Assembly (NCBI RefSeq): GCF_002288925.2
Contig: NW_022098076.1
Span: 79,548,216 to 79,612,215 of the forward strand
Length of the DNA: 64,000 bases
From: Delphinapterus leucas
Taxonomy: Eukaryota > Chordata > Mammalia > Artiodactyla > Monodontidae
Direction: 5' to 3'
Part shown: in pieces, positions 24,831-36,235 of the stretch
How the letters are laid out: each line of letters starts with the position of its first letter
How positions within the stretch are numbered: position 1 is the stretch's first letter
Program-made: the position numbers and the translations under genes
Notes under the pieces: model-generated
Database searches by the model: none
The model's input: only the letters and a program-made list of their open reading frames with translations
What the model was told of the DNA's origin: nothing

Positions 24831-25449
24831 CTTAAAAGAGACGGTTTTTCAGGGGGAGATTTTTTTGCATGTATTCATGTAAAACTTTTAAACATCTACT
24901 TCTGCTAGATGCTGACTGCACTCCTGGTGGAATATTCTCTTGTCTTCTGAGGTCACTTTTAAGATCACTTGATTATAGGACTTTGTTTGTTTCATTTATC
25001 TTGAAAACCAACAATAATGCATGAAAAGTGAGTACATGTCAATGAACATTCATTGCATAATTGTACAACTCTTTGGAGATGACTTACATTTTCAAACTCT
25101 GACCCAGTTATGACCTTCGAAATTAAAATAATACAATTGATATAAAAGTTCTACATCACACACAGACCATAAAACAAAAGAGTTGGAAAGTATCAAAAAT
25201 ATATTTGGTGATTCCAACTGACCCTGTTCTTCTTCACCATATCCTCCTCTTGATACTTCCCAGGCAGCCCTAACACTAAATTAAAAATTTTTCACATGTG
25301 CCGTGTATAACACATACCCCAGAGATGGCAGCAGTTACAAACCTAATCCCGTTTCTATTCAAATATACTTCAGGAAAGACTTGATCTTAGTCGATGACTA
25401 CCTGGCAAAATTTAAAACTGTGAAAGAAAGACTTTAAAGTAAAGAGAGG

Positions 25450-25650
25450 GAAAGAAATAACATTTATCAGAGCACCTGCTTTGTAGACTCTCCATGTCCA
25501 TCACCTCTTTTGTTCTTCCCTGGCCAGAGAGGAACAATCTACGTCTCCTGAATGGAGACGTAGATTGTTTAGGAAGCTCATACAGCTGGTAAGTGATGGA
25601 TTGGCAAAGCAAACCCAGACTTTCTGACTCTAAAAGTGATGCTCATCTGT
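25450..25650 (-). repeat. MIR SINE containing a palindrome
   Basis: Left part aacatttatcagagcacctg and right part cagctggtaagtgatggatt, then cccagactttctgactctaa, fit a minus-strand MIR. The central core normally reading cagatgaggaaactgaggc is replaced by the perfect hairpin at 25533-25569. Confidence 0.55.
25533..25569. repeat. Perfect 16-bp inverted repeat, 5-nt loop
   Basis: Arms aacaatctacgtctcc (25533-25548) and ggagacgtagattgtt (25554-25569) are exact reverse complements around the loop tgaat. Each arm contains an ACGT with a CpG. Perfect arms inside an otherwise decayed MIR mean the palindrome arose much later than the MIR insertion. Confidence 0.97.
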
Positions 25651-26156
25651 TTCCAGAACTGCCATTGTAATTGTCAACCCAGTCTCACTATACTGCACAG
25701 CTGAGAGCACAGCCCAGAGCCCATGTGTGACCTCCTGAGGGCCACATAGCTAGCAATACCTCTGGCCTCTGATTCAACATTCTTCCCACTGCCCCATTGG
25801 GTTTACAGAGATTTTGCAACTGGCATTAGATCTGACTAATTCTGAATATTAAAATGGGTCTCTGTCTCCTCACCCTGCTTCAGAGTACCTTGGCTTCTAT
25901 TCACCTCAAGGGGCTGGGTTTCTAATGTGGGTGTGGCCACCATTCCTTCTGTCCACTTCCTTTCTCTCCAAAGGCTCTCTTCTGAACTGTATGAGCACAA
26001 ACCAGAATGGCACTTTGCATGCCTCTTGACATTTTACTGCAAACGGAAAATCTGGCAATATCGAAAACCAATCTTAAGTCCACACATGGCTAAAGAGAAA
26101 GGAGGTAGCAAACAGCCATGGTCTGGCTGCCATTGTCCAGATAGTCCAAGGAGCTG

Positions 26157-29100
26157 AAAGTATAATTTAAGAATCGAGATGGAAATAGGACTCTCAGCAG
26201 TTCCAACAATGAGGAGAGATGTCCCAGCAGTGCTTCTTGAACTGTCACTGTGGTCCCCACTGTTGTTGAAAAGACTCTCAAACTCTTCATCAATTAAGGC
26301 GATGAACACCATCTTCTGAAACTTTCTGAAAAGGCTTTTCTGACTGAAACTTCATGTTTCATAGAGGTTTTATAAATAACCATTGAATGAATGGCAACCT
26401 CATGGAGACTCCCCCTCAGCTTGATTTTATCTTCAATGAGTTACTAGGTTGGAAATGCAGCAATTTCTATGTTAGATACACAGACTACATAGTTTCTTCC
26501 TTTACTAGGGATTTATGGACTATAAGAGGGTTCCATTTTATTTACACTATTTATCAAAATGCACAAAACTAAGTGGATTTAAGTAGAATTTACTGTACAC
26601 AATTAGAGGAACTAGATAACTGACTCTCTCCTTCCAGATGAAGACACCAACTGAAAAATTATGTACTACTTTATTTCTTAGTAAATTGGATAGGATCATT
26701 GAAACAGTCATCTTTGGTCTACCTACACAAGGAGGTCAAATAAAATGAATAAGTTTTTAGTTTTCTTTAGAAATGTATCCTCTATAAATATTTTCTAGAA
26801 CTCTTCTATGTGACAAATCTGTTCTGAATCTTCTACTTCAACAAAAACAGCTATTTATCTGACTTTATTTTTTAAAGCAAAACAATAACCTATGTGGGCA
26901 TAGATAAGTCAGGCCATGTACCAGGTTACTCCTTTTATTAGAGCTTTTGGAAGAATTATTCAGAAAACTCTGGCTTTACGGACTGTCCTCATTGTCTTTC
27001 TTCCCACATGGAAGAAGCTAAAAAATATTCATGAAAGATTGAGTAGGGCCAATTTTCTACGAGTCAAAACAACAGCAACGTCGATATTTCAGGGTCTGCC
27101 AAAACATGGCCATTCTCTTGCCTTGAAAAAATTGTTAGAAATCATTGTATTTTAATGAATTCAAAATAACTCAAGAGATTTCGGAGCTGCTTGAGTTCGG
27201 AAAGTGCAGAGATAGATCAGATTTTTTATAACTTCTATTTGAGTAAAATAGATCTGATACTGTCCCTCTGTAGACCCACGGCAGGCTGAGGCATAAGGTA
27301 ACCGGTGATATTTTCATCATGGTCCTGGAGGACTCCTGGTTTCAAGGCAGTTTCACCTGTCACAGTTGCTTAGAGTTTACTGAGCTGTTTTCAGTTACTC
27401 ATTCAAATATTCATAAGAAGTGAGGACCACAGTTTACTGTCTGGTAACAACTTCATTTTCGGCTCACACTAAGCTTGTCCTTGTGGATTGCTTCTTTCGA
27501 CCCGGATTGGGCTTTCTGCAGTCACGTGGCCTTTCAAGGATAATGGGGTTTCCTTGGGAGTAAGCAAAAGAAGCATGTTCCATCTTTTATCTGCACTTGA
27601 CTGGATGGTGAAAATAATTACAGAAGACAGTTATGGATTATCAAAGAGACAAGTGAAATAATCAAACCTATATCAAGCACTGCTTTGTGCTACCCAAGAA
27701 GGCAGATCGTTGAATTATTTACCTTGTGAGACTACGTACACCCCAGGAAATCCTAAAATGGCAACATATTAGTGCAAATATTTACTCAACAGTATTCTTG
27801 AATACAGTAATGAAAATATGTGTAATCTCATGATATGTTCTTGAAAGAAACCGAGGGACAGTGTCATTTCTTCCCACAGGAGAAAAGTCCCTTCATTATG
27901 ATCTCTCTATTATTTGATTAAAACGCTGGTTAAATAAATCTTTTAGGTAGACAAATTGTACTGCTTAGTTGGAGGCTAATATCTAACACTGAAATTAGCT
28001 GCAGTAATACATGAATTAGTGCAAATAAGCAACAGTATAATATACAAAGTGCTATTACTTAATTAAGCTATGACATGAGCTGTACACTGTCATTTTATCA
28101 TCTACATCCTCTATGTTGCTACCCAAAAAAGGACTTGTCAGTCAAGATACATTTCTAAACTAACTTTATGCTTTGACATTAAACCTGAATTATTCTGGCT
28201 ATAATGTACACCATATTTAGAGAAGGGGATAAGGTTATTTTTTTACCAATTTATTATTTACATTAAATACTGCTCATTTTACAAAAAAAAATCTATGCCT
28301 TTTTTTTCATTGAATTTTCAAGTCCTTTTTGTTAAAATTACCCTACATTTGCATAGTTCTTCTCAACGTGAACACACACTATGGTGCTTCTGAGACCATT
28401 TGTAACATTCTAAAAAAGGCCAGGCAGGTAAATTCTGTATTACTTTATTTAGACTGGGGGAAAATATAACTCTTGTCTGTGGCAAAGCAAAAGGAATTTC
28501 AATCTCACAGCCATTGCCAGATTAAAAACCTGGAAAAGATCATTAATCTCATTTGTTTTCATTACAGAAACACTCGTTATCACAACTTTAGTTAAGGAAC
28601 TGCCAACATTTATACTAGCAATTATGTATCGGCAAAGTTAGTTCTAAAAAGTGAATCTCCTGGTACTATAAACTCTGTTTTTGCCACAGTCTTTATGTGT
28701 TGTGACAGAGAAGGTCCATGTTATGAATTCTTGACAGAATAAATAATTGCTTGGATAATGCCTGGCAGGAACTGGAATTTAATATGAATTCCTAAATAAA
28801 GTACCTACATTTTCACGGATCTGATGTAATGTTTTATCCTTTAAAGGCAGATATATATGTTTTTTTTCTGACATGTTTCTTCCATCTTTATAAGGAGGAG
28901 AAAATGTAAATATTCACCCATTTCTGTTCATCTTTTTTAACAGATCCATGAGTGAACACTCTCTCCACGGTGGAGATCTCAAGCACAAGTGGGTCCGAAA
29001 GGAGTCCCGTGTTGGCAGCATGTCGTGCTTTAAACAGAGGCAATGAAAATTAAGTCTCCTTTAAACAGAACATCAGCGCTAGTGATGTGAAGGAATCTTG

Positions 29101-29444
29101 ACACTTGTGGTATAGTCTCTGTGGTAAAATGCTGGTCTTCGTGGAACTTAGATAAAAGAGTCTAACCAATATTTCAGAAATGTCCCCCTGACTAAATTTT
29201 TTTTTAAAAATTACAGACACAGGATAGGTGAATTATTAAGATTTAGTAGGATTTTACTTTTTAAAAAAATATGTGTGCTATGGCTGCATCACTCACACTA
29301 TTAAAAGCAATCCTTCCTTGCCCAACAGTCAAAGGAGAATCCAGAAAACTCATTAGCTCTAGGGTAGTGAAATAACTTCCAAAGGGGAAGTCTCAGTGCC
29401 AGGTTGTTCATCGAATGCAAGATGATGGCACACTTCATAATTCC
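26157..29444. other. Longest nearly repeat-free segment
   Basis: Roughly 3.3 kb with no repeat family that I can identify, in a window otherwise dense with them, and no credible exon. AT-rich with scattered CpG, for example around 27180-27560 (tttcgacccggattgggctt, cagtcacgtggcc with an E-box). It could be a conserved regulatory segment or simply very old decayed DNA. Confidence 0.45.
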
Positions 29445-29670
29445 AATTATTTATTGAGGGCTTTCTGTGTCAAGCACGTTACAGATACCATCATATTTAA
29501 TATTCACGTTATCCTGGAAAGGTAAGATTATCTACATTTTATAAATGAGATTCAGAGGTACTATGCTAAATATCTAAGGGCACACCCTTAGCAAGTGGCA
29601 AAGTAAAAATTCAAACCCAGTTTACATAAGTCCAATCCCCATCTTCCTTTCACTATGCAGTCCTCTTTCA
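29445..29670 (-). repeat. MIR SINE, near full length
   Basis: Clear order: aattatttattgagggcttt, ctgtgtcaagcacgttacag, attcacgttatcctggaaag, ctacattttataaatgagat, cccttagcaagtggcaaagt, aaaaattcaaacccagttta, ccttt cactatgc. One of the best preserved MIRs in the window. Confidence 0.8.
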
Positions 29671-30639
29671 TGATTAGAGGTAACTGAATTAATAGTTAAT
29701 GGGCACTATCCTGTCCCCTGACACTTGTGGAGACAACTATTTCAGCAATGTGACATTCTTCAAAGAGAGCCTCTATATAAATGTAATCCAAGTATAAGTG
29801 AAATTGAAGGGAAAACCCGAGGAGGCAAGCTGGGTTTGACCCTAGCTGCAGCTGCCACTGGGGACTTCTAAGAGTGGGAGAAAGGAAGCAAACCTGGAAG
29901 AAAAGATTTCTGAGAGAAAAGCTGTGAAAGGAAATAGTCTTATAAAAAGAAAAAAAACCTATCACTGAGTAACAGAAGGCAGTTTGCAGCATTCATTCTA
30001 ATGGAGAAGTTGGTAGACCATGTATGCATAAAAGAAATCACGCAATAATGGATAGGGCTAGAAGCATCAGCACAATAGAAACATAGGTGATAAATCTTGA
30101 CAAGTTCAAGAAACATGCTTTGCACATCAGAAAATGAAAACCTTCAGCCATTGGTACATGACCAATGACAGAAGAAAATGACGGCCAGTCTATCAAAGAG
30201 ATTGACAGAGATCCGCACAGAGTCACTACAGAGGGGCAGAAGATGCTGCTGAGTCAGATACTGAGGGAAGCGGATTCATGGCAGGACCAGATGTGAAATA
30301 CAGCCATTGTCATTCTTGACTAAGGGTTCAACCAACCCAGTCTGATGCAAAGAAACTGGAAGTTAGTGTGCCAAAACGACATCATGATTGATTCATAATA
30401 CAATTTGAAGTTCATGCATATGTGTATATTTGGATATAAGTCATTTTCAAAACTTTACATGGTTTACTCGAGTCTGTTTAACTAAGTTTTAGTCTTCATG
30501 AAATCACAAATCAAATATCACTTGAAGTAAAACTTAAACCAAGTTACTGAACTAAATACTCCCAAATGACAGTTGAAAGCATCATCCTGATACACAGATA
30601 AGGGTAGACCATATATAACAACTAACCCTTCGTTAATAC
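29671..30639. other. Unassigned sequence
   Basis: Nothing recognised on either strand. Short minus-strand frames at 29696-30226 have no domain. Confidence 0.45.
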
Positions 30640-30815
30640 TCACCACATTTCAATAATTCTAATCTTTAAAATAACTCTGCAAATAAATATTAATATACCT
30701 CTTTATGAAGGAAAGGAAGAGAAATTAAGAGATTCTCTCAAGGTTTTCCAGTTACTACTTACAGAACCGAGATTTGAAGCCAAGATGGTCAGGCTTTAAA
30801 ATCCATGCCCTTCAG
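30640..30815 (-). repeat. MIR SINE
   Basis: Order: aatctttaaaataactctgc, ctttatgaaggaaaggaaga, tctcaaggttttccagttac, agaaccgagatttgaagcca, catgcccttcagcctgc. Reverse-complement MIR. Confidence 0.65.
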
Positions 30816-31242
30816 CCTGCTGCAAGTTGCATGTACCCCAAGGTTAAGAACCAGCTCCTAGGGGATGGACCTGAGCATTGTCTATTATTGGGTGCTTAAA
30901 CGACCTCTTAATTAAGGAACGGGCTTGAAATCCTAACACAGAATATTTCACTGTCCCATAACTTCCCTAAGATCTGGAATCAACAAAAAAGTAAGATAAC
31001 CGAAAATATCATGGTCAATGAACTTTAAAATAAGGCCATGTTTAATGATACATAACGGTAAAATGAGCAATTAGTTCAGCAATTCCTTTCTGTGGAATAA
31101 TCAATCTAACATGATGTCTGGCATCTAATAAAACATCTATCATCTCTCATCAATTCTGAGATGAAGTTTTTCATACTTTACATCTATAAAATCAGAGTGC
31201 CTCTCACAATTGCTGTTGGCTGGGTGGAATTGCAAAGTAGTT

Positions 31243-31622
31243 ATCATTACCTGTGCATGTTTGAACTCAGCTGTTATCCCTAGTGACTCAACTAGACAAT
31301 CATAACCCCTCAATGTGTCAGTCAACAAACCATTTAAGGTTCATTTGAGGAAGGAATATGAGTCCTGGTTATTGTCTGGAAATATTCTGTTGACACCTTC
31401 TTGTACAATCAAGAAAGCACAGGCATCAAAACTTGCATATAAGAGTCAGCTGTTTCAAAGAATATCCCAGAGACTACATGGGAGCACTTTGTTAAGAAAT
31501 GCTGCATTATCAACACCCCAGATGGTACAGTGGATGATAGCGAGTGGGAAAATCATGACCGCAGCAGCTCTGAGCCAATGGTGACTCCAAAGAGCCAGAG
31601 TCTGGTTGTGAACACATTTTAG
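31243..31622 (+). pseudogene. Relic of a pogo/Tigger-type transposase C-terminus
   Basis: Read in frame, 31273-31330 gives V-I-P-S-D-S-T-R-Q-S-stop-P-L-N-V-S-V-N-K-P-F-K. This follows the conserved VIPGG-T--LQPLDVSVNKPFK segment of DDE_1/pogo-type transposases, with a C-to-T nonsense change at 31303 where Q is expected and N in place of D. The frame continues from 31315 as VSVNKPFKVHLRKEYESWLL, with LTPS and IKK following. After a frame change near 31440 a second frame (31443-31622) reads NIPETTWEHFVKKCCI, then N-PDGTVDDSEWE, and stops at TAG 31620. This matches the SPE-----FKKCGI-N--DGTEDD ending of the same proteins. In the living family this part lies at and after the last catalytic Asp. 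Upstream catalytic segments, the DNA-binding domain and terminal repeats were not found. Broken by at least one stop and one frameshift, so non-functional. The exact family (Tigger versus another pogo branch) is uncertain; motifs are recalled, not searched. Confidence 0.68.
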
Positions 31623-33069
31623 GAATGTTTTAACCAGTTTTACTTTTCTATCCTTTTGACAGGTACACAATACTGAAGTATGTTTTTTAAAAATATATTT
31701 CTAATTAAGTTTCAAAGAAATCTTTCAAACTGTATAAAATAAATTCATAACTGATAAGCATCATATCTCTGTGTGTGATATATGGTACAGCTTTCAATTG
31801 AAAGTGTTTCAGATTTAATAAAATTTGTGAATTTTCCATATTTTTAAAAAATGTATTTAGGTCTTATTTTTATTCCTGTGTGTGTGACTGTATTTCCTCC
31901 AAGCATAGTTTCAAAAATATTTAAATCCTAAAAGAGACACATTGGCCTCATTTTCAGAAGATTGTTAACCCTCTGTTTAGGAAAAAATATTTCATTTAGG
32001 CCTGAATAGGGCTACAAAAAGCGTGGGTTCAACGTAACTTATGTTATGTAATATTCATGGAACATCTATAATGTACTAGAAGATACTATATAGACTGTCA
32101 AAAAATCTTTTCTTTCTAAAAAAGCTTACCTTCCAAGCTATGTCCACAAAATGAGTATATCCACTTCCTGTTGTGAATTTGCCTCATTACATGAGCCATA
32201 ATAATGCATAGGATTTGTTCAAGTATATTATATATAGAAGTATGCAGTGTTTGTCTTCAGATGCTATAAACTAGTCCTTTTTAGGAGATTGGAGGTCATA
32301 GATTTGAATTCTAGAATTTGAAATAAGACAGAAAGTTTGGGAGTGGGGAAAGAGAAGTCTATAGAGACAAAGGAAAATTAAATGTCTCAATTCTAGTGTA
32401 ATGAGGACAAAATTAATGTGCAGATGTTCCCAATTTTGCCACACGCTCCTTCTATCCCATATATTAAAAGCATTTTATCTTTGCCACTCAGTTTATCTCC
32501 CTATTCCCATTCCACCCAGGAGTTTTTTGGGTTTTGGGTTTTTTTTACCAGCCTATTCTAGACTTTTATAATGCATAACATGTTAAATAATTAGAACAAG
32601 ATACAGAATCAGAGAGGTGAAAGGAAAGAAAGAAGGGATGAAGGGGAAAGAGCTTCAATGAACTAGGTTGGAGAGAAAGATAAAGTATAGGGTTGAGAAG
32701 GAGAGTCTTTGGAGCAGCCTTGAGGTGAGAGAGTTTGGGAAATGAGAGAAAAGATATTTTATCAAATTAGCTGGATTTTAAAAATTGAAATCAACACAAT
32801 TCAAACATGGGATGAAGAGCGTACAATAAAAAGAAAGTTGCACAGTTGTCTTGATCTGTGTCTAGCCCTTTATTTTTCAATTGCTGTTTCCATAATATTC
32901 CATTTGCTGTAAATAAGCAGGATGGAAAGAAAATAAAGGAAAAGGAAGCCAAGGACAGGTACACTGCTATGAACCTGCAGAGCGCATGTGACATAGTTGA
33001 GCTTAGGTTGCAAATAAAAAGCAACAGCCACTTCCCCCTTTTGTTCTTTAAGTTCTACCTAAAATCTAA
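31623..33069. other. Unassigned AT-rich sequence
   Basis: No gene. A purine-rich tract at 32590-32760 could be an L2 remnant on the minus strand, too decayed to call. Confidence 0.4.
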
Positions 33070-33085
33070 CAAAATTATCAGGTAG

Positions 33086-33647
33086 GTACCACATCTTCTT
33101 TATCCATTCCTCTGTTGATGGACATTTAGTTCAATTCCATGTCCCGGCTATCGTAAATAGTGCTACAATGAACATTGGGGTGCATGTATCTTTTCGAATT
33201 ATGGTTTTCTCCAGATATATGCCCAGGAGTGGGATTGCTGGATCATATGGTAGCTCTATTTTTAGCTTTTTTAAGAAACCTCCATACTGTTCTCCATAGT
33301 GGTTTTACCAATTTACATTACCACCAACAGTGTAGGAGGGTTCCCTTTACTCCACACCCTCTCCAGCATTTATCATTTGTAGACTTTTTGATGGCCATTC
33401 TGACCGGTGTGAGGTGATACCTCATTGTATCAGTAGCTTTGATTTGAATTTCTCAAGTAATTAGTTATGTTGAGCATCTTTTCTTGTGCTTTTTAGCCAT
33501 CTGTATGTCTTCTTTGGAGAAATGTCTATTTAGATCTTCCACCCATTTTTTAACTGGGTTGTTTGCTGTTTTGATATTGAGCTGCGTGAGATGTTTGTAT
33601 ATTTTGGAGATTGATCCCTTGTCATTTGCAAATATTTTCTCCCATTC
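33086..33647 (-). mobile_element. L1 ORF2 3-prime piece, inverted 5-prime half
   Basis: Reverse complement of the end of L1 ORF2: taccacatcttctttatcca at the left, then tgggattgctggatcatatg, ctccacaccctctccagcat, gaccggtgtgaggtgatacc, ctttggagaaatgtctattt and aatattttctcccattc at the right. Joined head-to-head to the plus half at about 33648. Target duplication aaaattatcaggtag (33071-33085), with a one-mismatch partner at the far end. Confidence 0.93.
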
Positions 33648-34111
33648 AGAATGAAATAATGCCATTCGCAGCAACATGGATGCACCTAGAGATAGTCATA
33701 CTGAGTGAAGTAACTCAGACAAAGACAAGTATCATAGGATACTACTTATATGTGGAATCTTAAAAAAAGGGTACAAATGGACTTATCTACAAACAGAGAG
33801 TTATACAGATTTAGAAAACAAACTTATGGTTACCAGGGGGTAAGGGGAGGAAGGATAAATTAGGAGATTGGGATTGACATATACACACTACTATACATAA
33901 AATAGATAATTAATTAGAACCTACTGTATAGCACAGGGAACTCTACTCAATACTCTGTAATGACCTATACGGGAAAAGAATATAAAAAAGAGAGGAAATA
34001 TGTATATGCATAACTGATTCACTTTGCTGTACACCTGAAACTAACACAACATTGTAAATCAACTATACTCTAATAAAAAAAAATTTTTTAATTAACAAAG
34101 GCTAAATAGTT
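33648..34111 (+). mobile_element. L1 3-prime end, direct half of inverted insertion
   Basis: Starts agaatgaaataatgccattc in ORF2/3-prime UTR and runs through ggttaccagggggtaagggg, gattgggattgacatataca and tagcacagggaactctactc to cctgaaactaacacaacatt, then an A/T-rich tail. The partner target duplication aaaattatcagatag is at 34112-34126. About 35-40 bp of L1 between the two halves (the ggaatattactcagccat region) are missing. Confidence 0.93.
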
Positions 34112-34126
34112 AAAAATTATCAGATA

Positions 34127-34364
34127 GAAAACTTCTTAAAAAGGTAAATTAAAAAAAAAGATAAATGAACAACTAAGTCAAGAAATTATGTTTTGGCTGG
34201 TGGCTAGGTGGCGTATGGGGGTGGGGCAATAGGAGGAAGGGTAGTAGTTATAGATGTGGGGAAAGGGGGAAATAACTATAAATATAACTTTCCAAACCAT
34301 AACATAGATATAAAATAGGGAGGAGGGGATAAAACCTAGATTTTACTAAAGAACTGTGTTTAGA
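34127..34364. other. Spacer between two L1 insertions
   Basis: Short unassigned sequence, with G-rich patches near 34215-34270 and 34310-34330. Confidence 0.5.
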
Positions 34365-35275
34365 GGGAATGCGATAGAACCAAGATGGTGGAGTAGAAGG
34401 ACATGCTCTCACTCCCTCTTGCAAGAACACCAGAATCACAACTAACTGCTGAACAATCATCGACAGGAAGACACTAGAACTCACCAAAAAAGATACCCCA
34501 CAACCAAAGACAAAGGAGAAGCCACAATGAAATGGTAGGAAGGGCACAATCACAGTAAAATCAAATCCCATAACTGCTGGGTGGGTGACTCACAGGCTGG
34601 AGAACACTGATACCACAGAAGTCCACCAACTGGAGTGAAGGTTCTGAGCCCCACGTCAGGCTTCCCAACCTGGAGGTATGGCAACGGGAGGAGGAATTCC
34701 TAGAGAATCACACTTTGAAGGCTAGTGGGATTTGATTGCAGGGCTTTGACAAGACTGGGGGAAACAGAGACTCCACTCTTGGAGGGCACACACAAAGTAG
34801 TGTGCGCATCGGGACCCAGGGGAGGAGCAGTGACCCCATAGAAGACTGAACCAGACCTACCTGCTAGTGTTGGAAGGTTTCCTACAGGCATGGGAGGTGG
34901 TTGTGGCTCACCATGGGAACAAGGACACTGGCAGCAGAAGTTCTGGGAAATAATCCTTGGTGTGAGCCCTCCCAGAGTCCGCCATTAGCCCCACCAAAGA
35001 GCTCAGGTAGGCTCCAGTGCTGGGTGGCCTCAGGCCAAACAACCAACAGGGAGGAAACCCAGCCCCACCCATCAGCAGTCAAATGGGTTAAAGTTTTACT
35101 GAGCTCGGCCCAACAGAGCAACAGTCAGCTCTACTGACCACCAGTCCCTCCCATCAGGAAACTTGCACAAACCTCTTAGATAGCCACATCCACCAGAGGG
35201 CAGACAGCAGAAGCAAGAAGAACTACAATCCTGCAGCCTGTGGAACAAAAAGCACATTCACAGAGAGACAGAAAG
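34365..35275 (+). promoter_or_regulatory. L1 5-prime UTR (internal promoter region)
   Basis: Non-coding, relatively GC-rich compared with its surroundings (gggacccaggggaggagcag; ccagtccctcccatcaggaa). In L1 elements this region carries the internal pol II promoter. That role is inferred from position; no specific factor site was verified. Confidence 0.6.
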
Positions 35276-36177
35276 ATGAAAAGGCAGAGGGCTATGTACC
35301 AGATGAAGAAACAAGATAAAACCCCAGAAAAACAACTAAATGAAGTGGAGATAGGCATCCTTCCAGAGAAAGAATTCAGAATAATGATAGAGAAGATGAT
35401 CCAGGACCTCAGAAAAAGAACAGAGGCGAAGATGGAGAAGATGCAAGAAATGTGTAAGAAAGACCTAGAAGAATTAAAAAACAAACAGAGATGAACAATA
35501 CAATAACTGAAATGAAAAGTACACTAGAAGGAATCAATAGCAGAATAACTGAGGCAGAAGAACGGATAAGTGACCTGGAAGACAGAATGGTGGAATTCAC
35601 TGCTGTGGAACAGAATAAAGAAAAAAAGAATGAAAAGAAATAAGACAGCCAAAGAGACCTCTGGGACAACATTAAACGCAACAACATTCACATTATAGGG
35701 GTCCTAGAAGGAGAAGAGAGAGAGAAAGGAACCGAGAAAATATTTGAAGAGATTATAGTTGAAAACTTCCCTAACATGGGAAAGCAAATAGCCACCCAAG
35801 TCCAGGAAGCACAGAGAGTCCCAGGCAGGATAAACACAAGGAGAAACACCCTGAGACACACAGTAATCAAACTGGCAAAATTTAAAGACTAAGAAAAATT
35901 ACTGAAAGCAGCAAGGGAAAAATGAAAAATAACATACAAGGAAACTCCCATAAGATTAACAGCTGATTTCTCAGCAGAAACTCTACAAGCCAGAAGGGAG
36001 TGGTAAGATATATTTAAAGTGATGAAAGGGAAGAACCTAAAACCAAGATTACTATACCCAACAAGGATCTCATTCAGATTCAATGGAGAAATCAAAAGCT
36101 TTACAGACAAGCAAAAGCTAAGAGAATTCAGCACCACAAAACCAGCTCTACAACAAATGCTACAGGAAATTCTCTAA
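35276..36177 (+). pseudogene. L1 ORF1 (RNA-binding chaperone), broken
   Basis: ORF1p normally forms coiled-coil trimers that coat L1 RNA. The ATG at 35276 starts MKRQRAMYQMKKQDKTPEKQ, followed by a heptad-rich E/K region ending ELKNKQR. A TGA at 35492 stops the frame after 72 codons, apparently because about 4 bp are missing near 35485. The same protein then continues in another frame (MNNTITEMK, ISDLEDRMVEF), with a pair of compensating single-base changes near 35620-35645. The C-terminal half (about 35650-36177) still reads as the RRM/CTD region (for example RRNTLRHTVIKLAKF-like, SAETLQARREW), with further in-frame stops such as a TGA near 35925 and a TAA near 36003, before its natural TAA at 36175. 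Non-functional. Confidence 0.88.
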
Positions 36178-36235
36178 GTGGGAAACACAAGAGAAGAAAA
36201 GGACCTACAGAAACAAACCCAAAACAATTAAGAAT

